This document shows, piece by piece, positions 17,290 through 26,063 of a DNA stretch of 64,000 nt. The notes below the pieces were generated by a model. The model saw only the letters and a program-made list of their open reading frames with translations, was not told the DNA's origin and made no database searches. The number at the start of each line of letters is the position of its first letter. Position 1 is the first letter of the stretch. Position numbers and translations under genes: made by a program. The stretch is from Dinoroseobacter sp049801095 (lineage in GTDB: Bacteria; Pseudomonadota; Alphaproteobacteria; Rhodobacterales; Rhodobacteraceae), in the NCBI RefSeq assembly GCF_049801095.1, contig NZ_JBNAGH010000002.1:733867-797866 (forward strand), read 5' to 3'.

Positions 17290-18965
17290 CGGCGGCTGAC
17301 CTTCCGGCAGAGGAGCAGCACCGGCAAGAAGCCCACCGCCACGATCACGAGGCTGGGCACCGCCGCCCCGTCGAGCCGCTCATCCGCGGCCAGCCGGTGC
17401 GCCTGCACCGCCAGCGTGTCGAAGTTGAACGGACGCATGATCAGCGTCGCGGGCAGCTCCTTCATCACGTCCACAAACACGATCAGCAGCGCCGTCAGCA
17501 GGCTCGGCGTCAGGATCGGCAGGTGGACCCGGCGCAGGGTGCCATAGGCGCTTTGCCCCAGCACGCGGGAGGCGAAATCGAGATTGGAGTTGATCGTCGC
17601 CTGCCCGCCCTCATAAGCGCCAAGGGCTGCGGCGAGAAAGCGGATCATATAGGCCGCCACCAGCAGCCAGATCGACCCGGTGAGCAGAAGCCCCGTGGAG
17701 ATATCAAAGGTCGCCCGCATCCAGGCATCCAGCGTATTGTCGAAAAGCGCGAAGGGCACCAGCAGCCCGACCGCGATCACCCCGCCCGGCACCGCATAGC
17801 CTAGCCGCGCCACATAGAGCGCCGCCGTCGCCTGCTTGCCAGGGCGTACCCGGTGGAAATAGCCTAGCACGATGGCGGCCAGCACGGTGAACACCGCCGC
17901 CGTCCCGGCCAGGGTCAGGGAATTGCTCAGAAAGCGCAGGTAGCGACGGCTGAGCAGGTTCTGCTCGGATCCGACCCCCATGATCACCAGCGCGATAATG
18001 GGCAGGAGCACGCCCAGCACCACCGGCGCCGCACAGAGCACCGTCGCGCCCCATTTCGCCGCCCCGGTCAGAGGCATGCGGGCCATGCCCTCCTGCCGCT
18101 TGCCGCCATGGTATTTCGCCTCGCCCCGGGTGGTCCGCTCAAGGAAGGCAAGCAGCAGCGCAAAGGCCAAAAGCCCCATGGCCAGCTGGGCCGCCGCGAC
18201 CCGGTCGGCCATGTTGAACCAGCTTGTGTAAATGCCCGTGGCGAAGGTCTGCACCCCGAAATAGGAGACCGTCCCGAAATCCGCGATCGTCTCCATCGTG
18301 GCGAGCAAGACGCCCGCCGCAATGGCTGGGCGTGCCATGGGCAGCGAGACCTCGCGGAAAGCATGGAAGGGCGTCCGCCCCAGCGCGCGGGCCGCAAAGA
18401 AGGTCGTGGCACTCTGCTGCAGAAACGCCGCCCGGGCCAGCAGGTAGACATACGGATACAGCACAAGGATCAGCATGGCCGCCGCCCCCCCGAGGGACCG
18501 GATCTCGGGGAACCAGTAATCCCGCGGCCCCCAACCCGTCACATCGCGCAGCACCGTCTGCACAATGCCGGGATGGTCGAGAATATGGGTATAGGCATAG
18601 GCCAGCACATAGGCCGGAAAGGCCAGAGGCAGCACCAGCACCACCTCCAGCCAGCGCCGCCCGGGAAACTCGGTCATCGAGACGAGCCACGCGGCCCCGG
18701 TTCCGATGGCGAAAGTCCCCGTCGCGACCATCACCACCAGGGCAAACGTCGTCCCGACATAGCGCGGCAGCACCGTGTCCCAGAGATGGGTGAGCGTCTC
18801 CACCCCGCCCGAAAGCGAAGTGATCAGAACCGCCACCATGGGCAAGAGGCACAAGAGCGCGAGCGCCATCGCCCCCGTCCCCATCAGACGGGCTTCGCGC
18901 CCGGCGGGCTTGGCCTTGCGCGCCGCAGGGCCGGTGCCGGAGGTGGGATCGGTCAGGCTGCTCAT
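17286..18965 (-). CDS. Iron(III) ABC transporter permease (fused double permease)
   Basis: This 559-residue inner-membrane protein has two binding-protein-dependent permease halves, each with about six helices, as in FbpB/HitB/FutB. The EAA-loop regions are ALGRTPFHAFREVSLPMARPA in the first half and VLGQSAYGTLRRVHLPIL in the second. It would transport ferric iron delivered by the binding protein at 15.8 kb. The ATG at 18965 gives the family length; the frame upstream to 19154 lacks a convincing start. The ATPase partner must be elsewhere. The two cognate genes face each other instead of forming an operon. Confidence 0.88.
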   Translation of the reverse strand: MSSLTDPTSGTGPAARKAKPAGREARLMGTGAMALALLCLLPMVAVLITSLSGGVETLTHLWDTVLPRYVGTTFALVVMVATGTFAIGTGAAWLVSMTEFPGRRWLEVVLVLPLAFPAYVLAYAYTHILDHPGIVQTVLRDVTGWGPRDYWFPEIRSLGGAAAMLILVLYPYVYLLARAAFLQQSATTFFAARALGRTPFHAFREVSLPMARPAIAAGVLLATMETIADFGTVSYFGVQTFATGIYTSWFNMADRVAAAQLAMGLLAFALLLAFLERTTRGEAKYHGGKRQEGMARMPLTGAAKWGATVLCAAPVVLGVLLPIIALVIMGVGSEQNLLSRRYLRFLSNSLTLAGTAAVFTVLAAIVLGYFHRVRPGKQATAALYVARLGYAVPGGVIAVGLLVPFALFDNTLDAWMRATFDISTGLLLTGSIWLLVAAYMIRFLAAALGAYEGGQATINSNLDFASRVLGQSAYGTLRRVHLPILTPSLLTALLIVFVDVMKELPATLIMRPFNFDTLAVQAHRLAADERLDGAAVPSLVIVAVGFLPVLLLCRKVSRR

Positions 18966-19197
18966 GGGCGCATCTAGCGCTGGTTGCGAACCGGTGGCAA
19001 GGCGGCAGGCCCCCGCAGCGCGCGGCGCGCGGCACGCCTGACACAGAGGTGACCGATCCCGGGCCTGAATTTTTCCCATCGGGGGTTCAAAAGCCGCGCG
19101 ATCCTGCGCAAGCTGATCCCAGGGGGAGCGCGTCGCCCGACCAGAGGATCCCAAGATCCCGACCGGGCCGCGCTCAGGACATCAGGGAGGATGCACC

Positions 19198-20190
19198 GTG
19201 AAATCACTATTTGCTCTGGCTGCTGTGGCGGCCCTGTCACTGGGCGCGCAAACCGCGTCCGCCAAGGATCTGGCGCTGGCCTATTTCATGGGGCCGACCC
19301 ATCCCATGAACAAGGCGGTCTTTACGCCCTTTGCCGAGAAGCTCGCCGAGGTGTCCGGCGGCGCGCTGACCGTGTCGATGTTCCCCGGCGGCGCGCTGAA
19401 CTCCGCCCCGCCCAAGCAGTATTCGATCCTCCTCGATGGCGTGGCGGATGTGGCCTTCCATCTGCCGGGCTACACGGCGCAGCTTTTCCCGGTGGCGACC
19501 TCGGTCACCACGCCGGGCATGTGCGCCGATGCCGTGGAATGCACCGAGGCCATGTGGCGGGCCTATGACCTGATCGAGAAGGAGTTCGACGCCAAGATCC
19601 TCGCGCTGTGGGCCAATGACCCGCAGGTGCTCTATACCAAGGACACGCCGGTCCGCACGCTGGAGGATATGAACGGGCTCGTGGTCCGCGTGACCTCGGC
19701 CCAGGACATTCCCTTTACCGAGGCGCTGGGGGCGAGTGCGGTCTCGCAACCCGTCAGCGTGATCAACCAGAACCTCGCCAATGGCGTGGTGGATGCGGTC
19801 TCGATCGACCCCTCGGCGACCATGTCCTTCAAGATGCATGAGCCTGCCAATTACATGACCACGAACATCCCCGGGGCGGGCTCGGCCTTCGTGCTCTTGA
19901 TGAACAAGGCCGTCTATGGCGCTCTTTCTGATGAAGAAAAAGGCTGGGTCGATCAGGCCTCCGGCAAGTGGCTCAGCCTTGAGGGCGGCAAGATGTACAA
20001 GGCCATCGCCCAGCGCGGGATTGATGTGGCCCGCGAGAACGGCGTCGAGATCATCGAGCTCAGCGACGACGAGCGCGCCCGCTGGGATGCCACGATCCAG
20101 CCCGCCATGGATGCCTGGCTCGCCAGCGAGGTCGGCCAGGGCAAGACCGGCGCCCAGATCACCGCGATCATGAAAGGCGATGACGGGTGA
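19198..20190 (+). CDS. TRAP transporter substrate-binding protein (DctP family)
   Basis: This 330-residue periplasmic solute receptor of a TRAP transporter has a signal peptide (about residues 1-22, ending ASA). Family marks include LAYFMGPTHPMNKAVFTPF at the mature N-terminus, FPGGALNSAPPKQYSILLDG near residue 60 and the ligand arginine segment GLVVRVTSAQDI near 160. The start is a GTG seven bases after GGAGG; an out-of-frame ATG lies between them. The first gene of a three-gene operon with both membrane subunits, it ends in a GTGA overlap with the next gene. The substrate is likely an organic acid or amino acid and cannot be read from sequence. Confidence 0.88.
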   Translation: MKSLFALAAVAALSLGAQTASAKDLALAYFMGPTHPMNKAVFTPFAEKLAEVSGGALTVSMFPGGALNSAPPKQYSILLDGVADVAFHLPGYTAQLFPVATSVTTPGMCADAVECTEAMWRAYDLIEKEFDAKILALWANDPQVLYTKDTPVRTLEDMNGLVVRVTSAQDIPFTEALGASAVSQPVSVINQNLANGVVDAVSIDPSATMSFKMHEPANYMTTNIPGAGSAFVLLMNKAVYGALSDEEKGWVDQASGKWLSLEGGKMYKAIAQRGIDVARENGVEIIELSDDERARWDATIQPAMDAWLASEVGQGKTGAQITAIMKGDDG

Positions 20191-20717
20191 GCGACCTTCC
20201 GGCCCCGCTCGGCACGGTTGAGCGGGGTCTGCACTGGATCGCGGGGCTCTTTGCGCTGGCCGGAGGGCTGGCGCTCGGGGTGCTGGGCGCGGTCACGGGC
20301 GTGTCGGTGTTCTGGCGCTATGTCCTGAACGATCCGATCTTTGGCATTGAAGATGTCTCGACCATGGCCCTGACCGTGGTGGTGGCCGGGGCCGTGGCCT
20401 ATGGCGCGGTGCATCAATCCCATGTGAGCGTGAATGTCATCAAATATGCCGGTGGGCGGGAGCTGACGCGGGTCACCGATCTTGCCGCGCGCCTGGGCGG
20501 GATCGCGATCTGCAGCTTTGCCACCTATGGCCTGGTGACCAAGGGCAGCTGCGGCCTGCCCTGCGGAGCGATGACTTCCAATCTGGGGATCATCCACACT
20601 CCCTTCTACTACGGGCTCGCGGCGGCGATGGGGTTCTACGCGGCCCTGCTCACGCTGCATCTGGTCATTGGCCTATTGCACTGGTCCGGCGCGGACCCGA
20701 ACGAGACGCTGGACTGA
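20187..20717 (+). CDS. TRAP transporter small permease (DctQ family)
   Basis: This 176-residue protein has four predicted membrane helices, the normal size and layout of the small TRAP subunit. The motif SVFWRYVLNDPIFGIEDVS near residue 45 matches the conserved DctQ N-terminal region. Its GTG start overlaps the receptor stop by four bases, so it should be translationally coupled. It pairs with the large permease nine bases downstream to form a sodium-driven importer. Confidence 0.85.
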   Translation: MSDLPAPLGTVERGLHWIAGLFALAGGLALGVLGAVTGVSVFWRYVLNDPIFGIEDVSTMALTVVVAGAVAYGAVHQSHVSVNVIKYAGGRELTRVTDLAARLGGIAICSFATYGLVTKGSCGLPCGAMTSNLGIIHTPFYYGLAAAMGFYAALLTLHLVIGLLHWSGADPNETLD

Positions 20718-20726
20718 GGCCACCCC

Positions 20727-22031
20727 ATGGACACGATCACCATTGCCATTCTCGGCTTTGCCGCCCTGTTCCTCCTGCTCTTCATCCGGATGCCCGTGGG
20801 CACGGCGATGATGCTTGTGGGCGCAGGCGGGATCTATGCGATCCGCCCCCAGGCGAGCCTGCCCGTGGTCGCCGGGGAGATCTTTTCCGAGGCCTCGAAT
20901 TACCCCCTGACGATCCTGCCGCTCTTTATCCTCATGGGGAACCTCGCCGGGGTCTCGGGCATGTCGCGGGACCTCTACACGGCGGCCCATAGCTGGCTGG
21001 GGCATATGCGCGGCGGGCTGGCCTCGGCCACGATCGTGGGCTGCGCGGGGTTCTCGGCGCTCTCGGGCTCGTCCCTGGCCGCCGCGGTCACCATGGGCCG
21101 CGTGAGCCTGCCGGAGATGCAGCGCTATCGCTACGATAACGGGCTCGCCACGGGTGCGATTGCCGCCGGCGGCACGCTGGGCATCCTGATCCCGCCCTCC
21201 GCTGGCTTCGTGGTCTATGCAATCCTCACCGAGGAAAGCATCGGGCGGCTCTTCATGGCGGGGGTCCTGCCGGGGCTGATGCTGACCGGGCTCTTCATCC
21301 TCGCGATCTGGCTCGTGGTCCTGCGCGATCCCGGCAAGGCCCCGCAATCGGCGGAAGCCGAACCCATGGAGGCGCGCATCGCGGCCCTCGGGCGGGCAAG
21401 CTGGATTGTCGGGATCATCCTTCTGACCATTGGCGGGATCTACACGGGGGCCTTCTCGGCGGTGGAGGCCGCGGGGATCGGCGCCCTGCTGGCACTCGGG
21501 GTGACGATCCTGCGCGGGCAACTCACCTGGCCCAACCTGCGCGACGTGGTCACGAACACGCTGAAATCCACGGGCACGGTGTTCCTGATCCTCTTCGGGG
21601 CGTTTGTGTTCAAAACCTTCGTGGGCTTCACGGGCGTCACATATGCCCTGACCCAATGGGTCGGCGCCCAAGGCTTTACGGCGATGCAGGTGGTGGTCGC
21701 GATCCTGCTGGCCTTCATCGTGCTCGGCACCTTCCTCGAAGGCTTCGCAATCCTCGTGCTCACCATTCCGCTCGTGCAGCCGATCCTGCAGAGCCTCGGG
21801 GTCGACCTGATCTGGTTCGGCGTGCTGATGGTGATTGTGCTGGAGATGGCGCTGATCTCGCCGCCGGTAGGAATCAACGTGTTTGTGGTCAAAGGCATCG
21901 CGCGGGAGGTGCCCCTAGGCACGATTTTCCGGGGGATCTGGCCCTTCTGGTTTGCGATGCTGGCGGCGGTGATCCTCGTGCTCCTGATCCCGGATCTTGC
22001 GCTGCTGCTGCCCGATACGATGTTCGGCTAG
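20727..22031 (+). CDS. TRAP transporter large permease (DctM family)
   Basis: This 434-residue protein with about 12 helices is the transport subunit of the TRAP system. Conserved DctM segments include FIRMPVGTAMMLVG near residue 20, NLAGVSGMSRDLY near 75, GILIPPSAGFVVYAI near 155 and LISPPVGINVFVVKGIA near 375. It belongs to the operon with the receptor and small permease. Its stop overlaps the convergent exporter gene by four bases, so the transcription units end against each other with no room for a terminator between them. Confidence 0.92.
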   Translation: MDTITIAILGFAALFLLLFIRMPVGTAMMLVGAGGIYAIRPQASLPVVAGEIFSEASNYPLTILPLFILMGNLAGVSGMSRDLYTAAHSWLGHMRGGLASATIVGCAGFSALSGSSLAAAVTMGRVSLPEMQRYRYDNGLATGAIAAGGTLGILIPPSAGFVVYAILTEESIGRLFMAGVLPGLMLTGLFILAIWLVVLRDPGKAPQSAEAEPMEARIAALGRASWIVGIILLTIGGIYTGAFSAVEAAGIGALLALGVTILRGQLTWPNLRDVVTNTLKSTGTVFLILFGAFVFKTFVGFTGVTYALTQWVGAQGFTAMQVVVAILLAFIVLGTFLEGFAILVLTIPLVQPILQSLGVDLIWFGVLMVIVLEMALISPPVGINVFVVKGIAREVPLGTIFRGIWPFWFAMLAAVILVLLIPDLALLLPDTMFG

Positions 22032-22780
22032 CCGGTGAAGGCCACGTAAAACAGCCGCAGCGCGACCGCCCCGAGCATACACAGCACCAAACGGTCGAAC
22101 CCCTCGGGCGAGAGCGCACGGGCCAGCCACGCCCCGAGTGGCATGAAGCCGAGGATCGGCAGCAGGGCCAGAACGCTGACGGCCAGAAGCGGCCAGCTCA
22201 GAAGGCCCGTGGCAAAGAGCATGGGCACCTGCACCGCCGCCATGGCGATGAAACAGGCGGAGATCGTCGCGATGAAGACCGGGCGCGCCAGCCGCATGGC
22301 ATTGAGGTAGCTGACCGAGACCGGGGCGGAGATCCCCGCCGCCCCCTGCAGCACGCCCGAGACCAGGGCCACGGGCCAGACGATCCGCTCCGCCGTGGCA
22401 AAGGCCAGACGAAACTCCGGCCGCAGGAACCGCAGGCCGATATAGGCCGCCACGCTGAGCGCCACGGTCAGGACGAGCCAACGCTCCGGCAGGCTTGCCA
22501 GCAGGACCGTTCCCGCAATGCAGCCCAGCGCTCCGCCCCCGGCAAAGATCCAGGGGAACCGGCCCGGCAATGCGTGGGATCGGAACTGCCAGAGCTGCCA
22601 GCAATTGGACAGAAAATTCGGCGCGGCCATGACCATCACCGCCAGGCGCACATCGAAGAAGGCGGCAATCACCGGGATCGCGGCCAAAGGCGCACCGGCC
22701 CCGGTGGCCCCCTTGACGATCCCGCCCATGGCCAGCGCGGTGAAGATCGCCAGAAAGGCCAGCGGATCCACCGCGTCCAA
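22028..22780 (-). CDS. TauE/SafE-family anion exporter-like membrane protein
   Basis: This 250-residue protein has about eight hydrophobic segments and the TauE/SafE pattern, including GIVKGATGAGAPLAAIPVIA near residue 20 and its relative VSGVLQGAAGISAPVSVSYL near 140. Members export sulfite, sulfoacetate or other organosulfur anions. Here it is not next to the sulfonate genes 12 kb away, so the substrate is open. The start is given as TTG at 22780 just after the previous gene, but its ribosome-binding site is weak and the true start may be a few codons later. Confidence 0.75.
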   Translation of the reverse strand: MDAVDPLAFLAIFTALAMGGIVKGATGAGAPLAAIPVIAAFFDVRLAVMVMAAPNFLSNCWQLWQFRSHALPGRFPWIFAGGGALGCIAGTVLLASLPERWLVLTVALSVAAYIGLRFLRPEFRLAFATAERIVWPVALVSGVLQGAAGISAPVSVSYLNAMRLARPVFIATISACFIAMAAVQVPMLFATGLLSWPLLAVSVLALLPILGFMPLGAWLARALSPEGFDRLVLCMLGAVALRLFYVAFTG

Positions 22781-22786
22781 GAGGGG

Positions 22787-23479
22787 TCAGCCTTGCCTAA
22801 AGCGCGCGGCGTAGTCGCTCACCAGCAGATGGGTGGGGGCCTCATCCTCCTCGATCTCGGCAAAGCGCCCGATGGGCTCGCGGAAGATGTTGTCCGTCTC
22901 GTCGTCATTGACGGTGGAGACCTCGCCGATCAGCACATCGCCCCCCTCGCCCCAGAAGGCGTGCCAATCGCCGGGCATCAGGGTGACGCTCTCTCCCGGC
23001 GCGAGTTTCAGTTTCTCGCCCGCCGCAAAGCTGCGCATCACGCCATCACAGGCCACCTGTCCGCCGCGATCCTCGGCAAACCCGCCCGTGTCATCGGAGC
23101 CAAAGAGCTCCACCACCAGCGTCGCCCCGCCCCGGTTGATGATGTCCTCGGCCTTGAGCACATGGGTGTGCATGGGCGAAAGCTGGTCCTGCCGCGAGAT
23201 CAGGAGCTTCTCGGCATAGCACATGCCGCCCCCGCCCTGCAGATCCGTGAGGCGCCCATTGCGCAGGGTGAAGAGGAACAACCCCATCTCGTCGAAGCGA
23301 CCATCGCCGTAATCGGTGATGTCCCAGCCGCAGCGGGCATCGATCACATGGGCAGCGGCCTGCGTGTTGGCGGCGAACGCCTCCGGGGTCCAATAGGCAA
23401 AGGGCGGCAGGACAAAGCCGTGGCGCCGAATGAAGGCATCGGCCTCTGCCATGATCTCATTGATGCGCGACCGTTTCAT
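22787..23479 (-). CDS. D-lyxose/D-mannose-type sugar isomerase
   Basis: This 230-residue cupin resembles D-lyxose ketol-isomerase. The metal-binding residues can be seen in SPMHTHVLKAED (two His and a Glu) near residue 105 and in GDWHAFWGEG (His) near 170. The family interconverts D-lyxose with D-xylulose and D-mannose with D-fructose in the cytoplasm. The ATG at 23479 has AGGAGGAG before it; a GTG five codons earlier is less likely. It lies six bases upstream of the TauE-like gene on the same strand. A role with the xylose genes 18 kb away is possible, since both lead to D-xylulose. Confidence 0.75.
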   Translation of the reverse strand: MKRSRINEIMAEADAFIRRHGFVLPPFAYWTPEAFAANTQAAAHVIDARCGWDITDYGDGRFDEMGLFLFTLRNGRLTDLQGGGGMCYAEKLLISRQDQLSPMHTHVLKAEDIINRGGATLVVELFGSDDTGGFAEDRGGQVACDGVMRSFAAGEKLKLAPGESVTLMPGDWHAFWGEGGDVLIGEVSTVNDDETDNIFREPIGRFAEIEEDEAPTHLLVSDYAARFRQG

Positions 23480-23551
23480 GGGCTCCTCCTTCACGCGGCT
23501 CGTGGCGTTCTCGCGCGGACCATGCGCGGCAGGGCGTGGGCTGTAAAGGGC

Positions 23552-24322
23552 TCAGCGCCGCCCGGGGAAGACACCGAGCGCAATCCCCGCCGCCTCGAGC
23601 GCTGCGCGGGTGGCGCGGGCGATGCCCACGGCCTCGGCGGTGTCCCCATGAAGGCATATCGTGTCGATCGGCGTGGGGATCCTCGCGCCGCTGGCGGTGA
23701 TAATCGCGCCGGCCTGAACCATCTCGACCATGCGCGCGCCGGCCTCCTCGGGATCGTGGATCACGGCGCCGGGCAGGCGACGATCCACCAGCGTTGCGTC
23801 GTCGTTATAGGCCCGGTCAGCAAAGATCTCGGCTGCCCAGCGGCAGCCCAGCGCCTGCGCAGCCTCTTGCTGGGCCGTGGCGGCGAGCACCATGATGATC
23901 ACGTCTGGATCCACCGAGAGCGCGCCTTCGTAGCAAGCTTGCGCCATGGCCGCATCCTCGGACGCCATATTGGCAAGCGCGCCGTGGAGCTTCACGTGGC
24001 GCACGGTGCCGCCCACGCTCGCGGCCATGCCGCGCGCCGCGCCCACCTGATAGGCCACGAGGTTGCGCAGGCTGTCATGGGGCATCTGCATGCGCCGCCG
24101 CCCGAACCCCTGCAGATCCGGGAAGCCCGGATGGGCGCCGATCCCGACCCCGCGTTCGGTGGCCAGCGCCATGGTCCCGGCCATCACATCCCAGTCGCCC
24201 GCATGGGCGCCGCAGGCGATATTGGCGGAGGTGATTGTCTCGAGCAGGGCGGCATCCTCGCCCATGGGCCAGGGGCCGAACCCCTCCCCCATATCCGCGT
24301 TGAGATCGACGGTCTGGGTCAT
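23552..24322 (-). CDS. pxpA: 5-oxoprolinase subunit A (LamB/YcsF family)
   Basis: This 256-residue protein starts with the family signature VDLNADMGEGFGPW and continues with SANIACGAHAGDWDVM and GAHPGFPDLQGFGRR, which hold the metal and substrate residues. With PxpB and PxpC it hydrolyses 5-oxoproline (pyroglutamate) to glutamate using ATP. It is the last of four genes that each overlap the next by four bases (E1, pxpB, pxpC, pxpA). This coupling places it in one complex or pathway with its upstream neighbours. Confidence 0.9.
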   Translation of the reverse strand: MTQTVDLNADMGEGFGPWPMGEDAALLETITSANIACGAHAGDWDVMAGTMALATERGVGIGAHPGFPDLQGFGRRRMQMPHDSLRNLVAYQVGAARGMAASVGGTVRHVKLHGALANMASEDAAMAQACYEGALSVDPDVIIMVLAATAQQEAAQALGCRWAAEIFADRAYNDDATLVDRRLPGAVIHDPEEAGARMVEMVQAGAIITASGARIPTPIDTICLHGDTAEAVGIARATRAALEAAGIALGVFPGRR

Positions 24323-25329
24323 GATACCTCCCCGGCGGTGACGCCACTGATGAGTTGGTAGGATAAAAGATCGGCCATCTGCGCCGGATCCCGCAGGATC
24401 GGGCGGAGGCTGCGGGGCAGATCACGCAGGCGGGCGGCCTCGGCGCGCTCGATGGCGACGGCTTCGGCCCGGGTGATCAGGCTCAGGCGCAGGGGGGCTC
24501 CGGGCGGGGCCTGCATCGCGCGAGGCAGATCGGCGGGGATCACGGTGGCGATCCGGGGATAGCCGCCCGTGGTCTGGGATTCGACGCCAAGGATATAGGG
24601 CGCGCCCTCGCCGGTGACCTGGATGTCGCCGGGCACGACGATCTCCGACAGGGCCGTGAGCCCACCCTGGGCGAAAAAGCCCGGGCCCGCGTGGTCGAGC
24701 CGGACACCCATGCGGTTGCCGCGCATGTCCCGGGTAAAGGCGGTCCGGGACAGGCGGGCGAGGTCTTCCTCCGCAAAGCGATCCGACTGAAAACTGCGCA
24801 CGATCCGCAAGCTGCCCCCCGCGAACCGGTCCGGATCCGGCAGTTTCAGCCCGGTCTCGCCACCCGGGTCCACGCCAAGCGGCAAGGCATCGCCCGCCGC
24901 ACAGAGCCGCCCGAGCCCCGCCACCAGATGGGTCGCGCGGGAGCCGAGGCGTCGCGGGCTGTCGATCCCGCCGCCCAGATGGAGATAGCCATAGACCCCG
25001 CTCTGCGCGGCCCCGATGCGCAGCTCCGCCCCGGTAGGCACCCGGTGGCTCGCATGCCAGAGGAGCGGGACACCGTCGAGCGTGGCCTGCATCGGCGCGC
25101 CGGTCAGAGCGATGCGGCAATCCTGGGTCGCACGAAACCGCCCGCCGCGCCCGGCCATCTCGAGCGCCGCGCCACTGGGGGCCTGCCCCAGCAGGACCGC
25201 CCCCTCGATCAGCGCCCGCGGATCCGCAGCCCCACCGGGGGAGAGGCCCTGCCCCACATAGCCGCGCCAGCCCGCATCCTGCACGCTGAGCCCCGGCCCG
25301 GCCTCAAGGATCTCAAGTCGCGCGCTCAT
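24319..25329 (-). CDS. pxpC: 5-oxoprolinase subunit C (biotin-dependent carboxyltransferase fold)
   Basis: This 336-residue protein has the KipA/AHS2 pattern: a start of LEILEAGPGLSVQDAGWRGY, LSPGGAADPRALIEGAVLLG near residue 30, and NRMGVRLD and SQTTGGYPRIATVI in the second half. It overlaps pxpB upstream and pxpA downstream by four bases each. It acts with them as ATP-dependent 5-oxoprolinase. The length agrees with the family (about 310-340). Confidence 0.9.
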   Translation of the reverse strand: MSARLEILEAGPGLSVQDAGWRGYVGQGLSPGGAADPRALIEGAVLLGQAPSGAALEMAGRGGRFRATQDCRIALTGAPMQATLDGVPLLWHASHRVPTGAELRIGAAQSGVYGYLHLGGGIDSPRRLGSRATHLVAGLGRLCAAGDALPLGVDPGGETGLKLPDPDRFAGGSLRIVRSFQSDRFAEEDLARLSRTAFTRDMRGNRMGVRLDHAGPGFFAQGGLTALSEIVVPGDIQVTGEGAPYILGVESQTTGGYPRIATVIPADLPRAMQAPPGAPLRLSLITRAEAVAIERAEAARLRDLPRSLRPILRDPAQMADLLSYQLISGVTAGEVS

Positions 25330-26063
25330 GAGAGCGGCTCGCTTGTCGCGCCACCAAGCCCGCTCGGATCAGCTTCGCATTGGTCCAGATATGTCGCCTC
25401 GTCCACAGCCGGAAAGGTCACCTCATCGCCCGGGCGCAGGGCAAAGGGCGCCTCCGCCTCAGGCCGGTAGCCGCGAAACGCCGTCTGGCCCACATGGCGC
25501 CAGCCCGTGGGGGCCGACGTCGCAAAGAGTACGAATTGCCGGATCGCAAGGACCAGCGCGCCTTCGGGGACCTTTGGCGTCAGGCCCGTCTGGCGCGGCA
25601 GGTCCCACGCCTCGGGCAGCGTGCCGAGATAGGGCTGGCCCGGGGCGAAGCCCAGGGTCAGGACGCGGACGCGGGTGGTGCTGAGTTGTGCGATCGCGTC
25701 CGGCAGCGAAAGGCCTGCCCGCTCCGCCGCCTCGGCCAGCTGGGGCGCCCGCGCGCCGCCAAAGACGCAAGGGATCCGCCAGAGCTTGCGCCCCTCGGGC
25801 GGGGCCGCGCCATACCAGTCCCGCGCCCCGAGCAGCCCCGCGAGCCGCGCCTCCAGCGCTTCGGGATCGGTGGTGACGGGGTCAAACCGCACGAAACAGG
25901 AGGCCAGCGTGCTGGAAGTCTCGGCAACCTCGGCCCAGCGCTCCGCCTCAAGGCTCGCACGAAAGGCCAACGCCGCGCGGTTCGCGCGGTCCGTCAGGCT
26001 GTCGCCGAAGCTGACCAGCAACCCGGTGACCCCCACGGGCCGGATCTGCGGCCAGGGGCTCAT
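25326..26063 (-). CDS. pxpB: 5-oxoprolinase subunit B (allophanate hydrolase subunit 1 family)
   Basis: This 245-residue protein belongs to the KipI/AHS1 family. Key segments are GVTGLLVSFGDSLTDRANRAAL at the N-terminus, the family's IPCVFGG followed by the ALGFAPGQPYLGTLP type loop (here TLGFAPGQPYLG) and VPEGALVLAIRQF near residue 190. It sits directly after the fused E1 gene with a four-base overlap and before pxpC. The order B-C-A is standard; the E1 gene in front is not. Confidence 0.9.
   Translation of the reverse strand: MSPWPQIRPVGVTGLLVSFGDSLTDRANRAALAFRASLEAERWAEVAETSSTLASCFVRFDPVTTDPEALEARLAGLLGARDWYGAAPPEGRKLWRIPCVFGGARAPQLAEAAERAGLSLPDAIAQLSTTRVRVLTLGFAPGQPYLGTLPEAWDLPRQTGLTPKVPEGALVLAIRQFVLFATSAPTGWRHVGQTAFRGYRPEAEAPFALRPGDEVTFPAVDEATYLDQCEADPSGLGGATSEPLS

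Noticed and set aside
22028..22780. The TauE-like gene as the sulfite exporter of the taurine pathway
   Set aside because: It is more than 20 kb from the sulfonate genes and lies beside a sugar isomerase; the YeiH-family exporter at 43.5 kb is the better candidate.
21656..24361. A 901-codon plus-strand frame from the TRAP permease into pxpA
   Set aside because: It crosses four recognised genes out of frame, and the translation is low-complexity and Arg/Gly/His-rich. No ribosome-binding site or family motif supports it.
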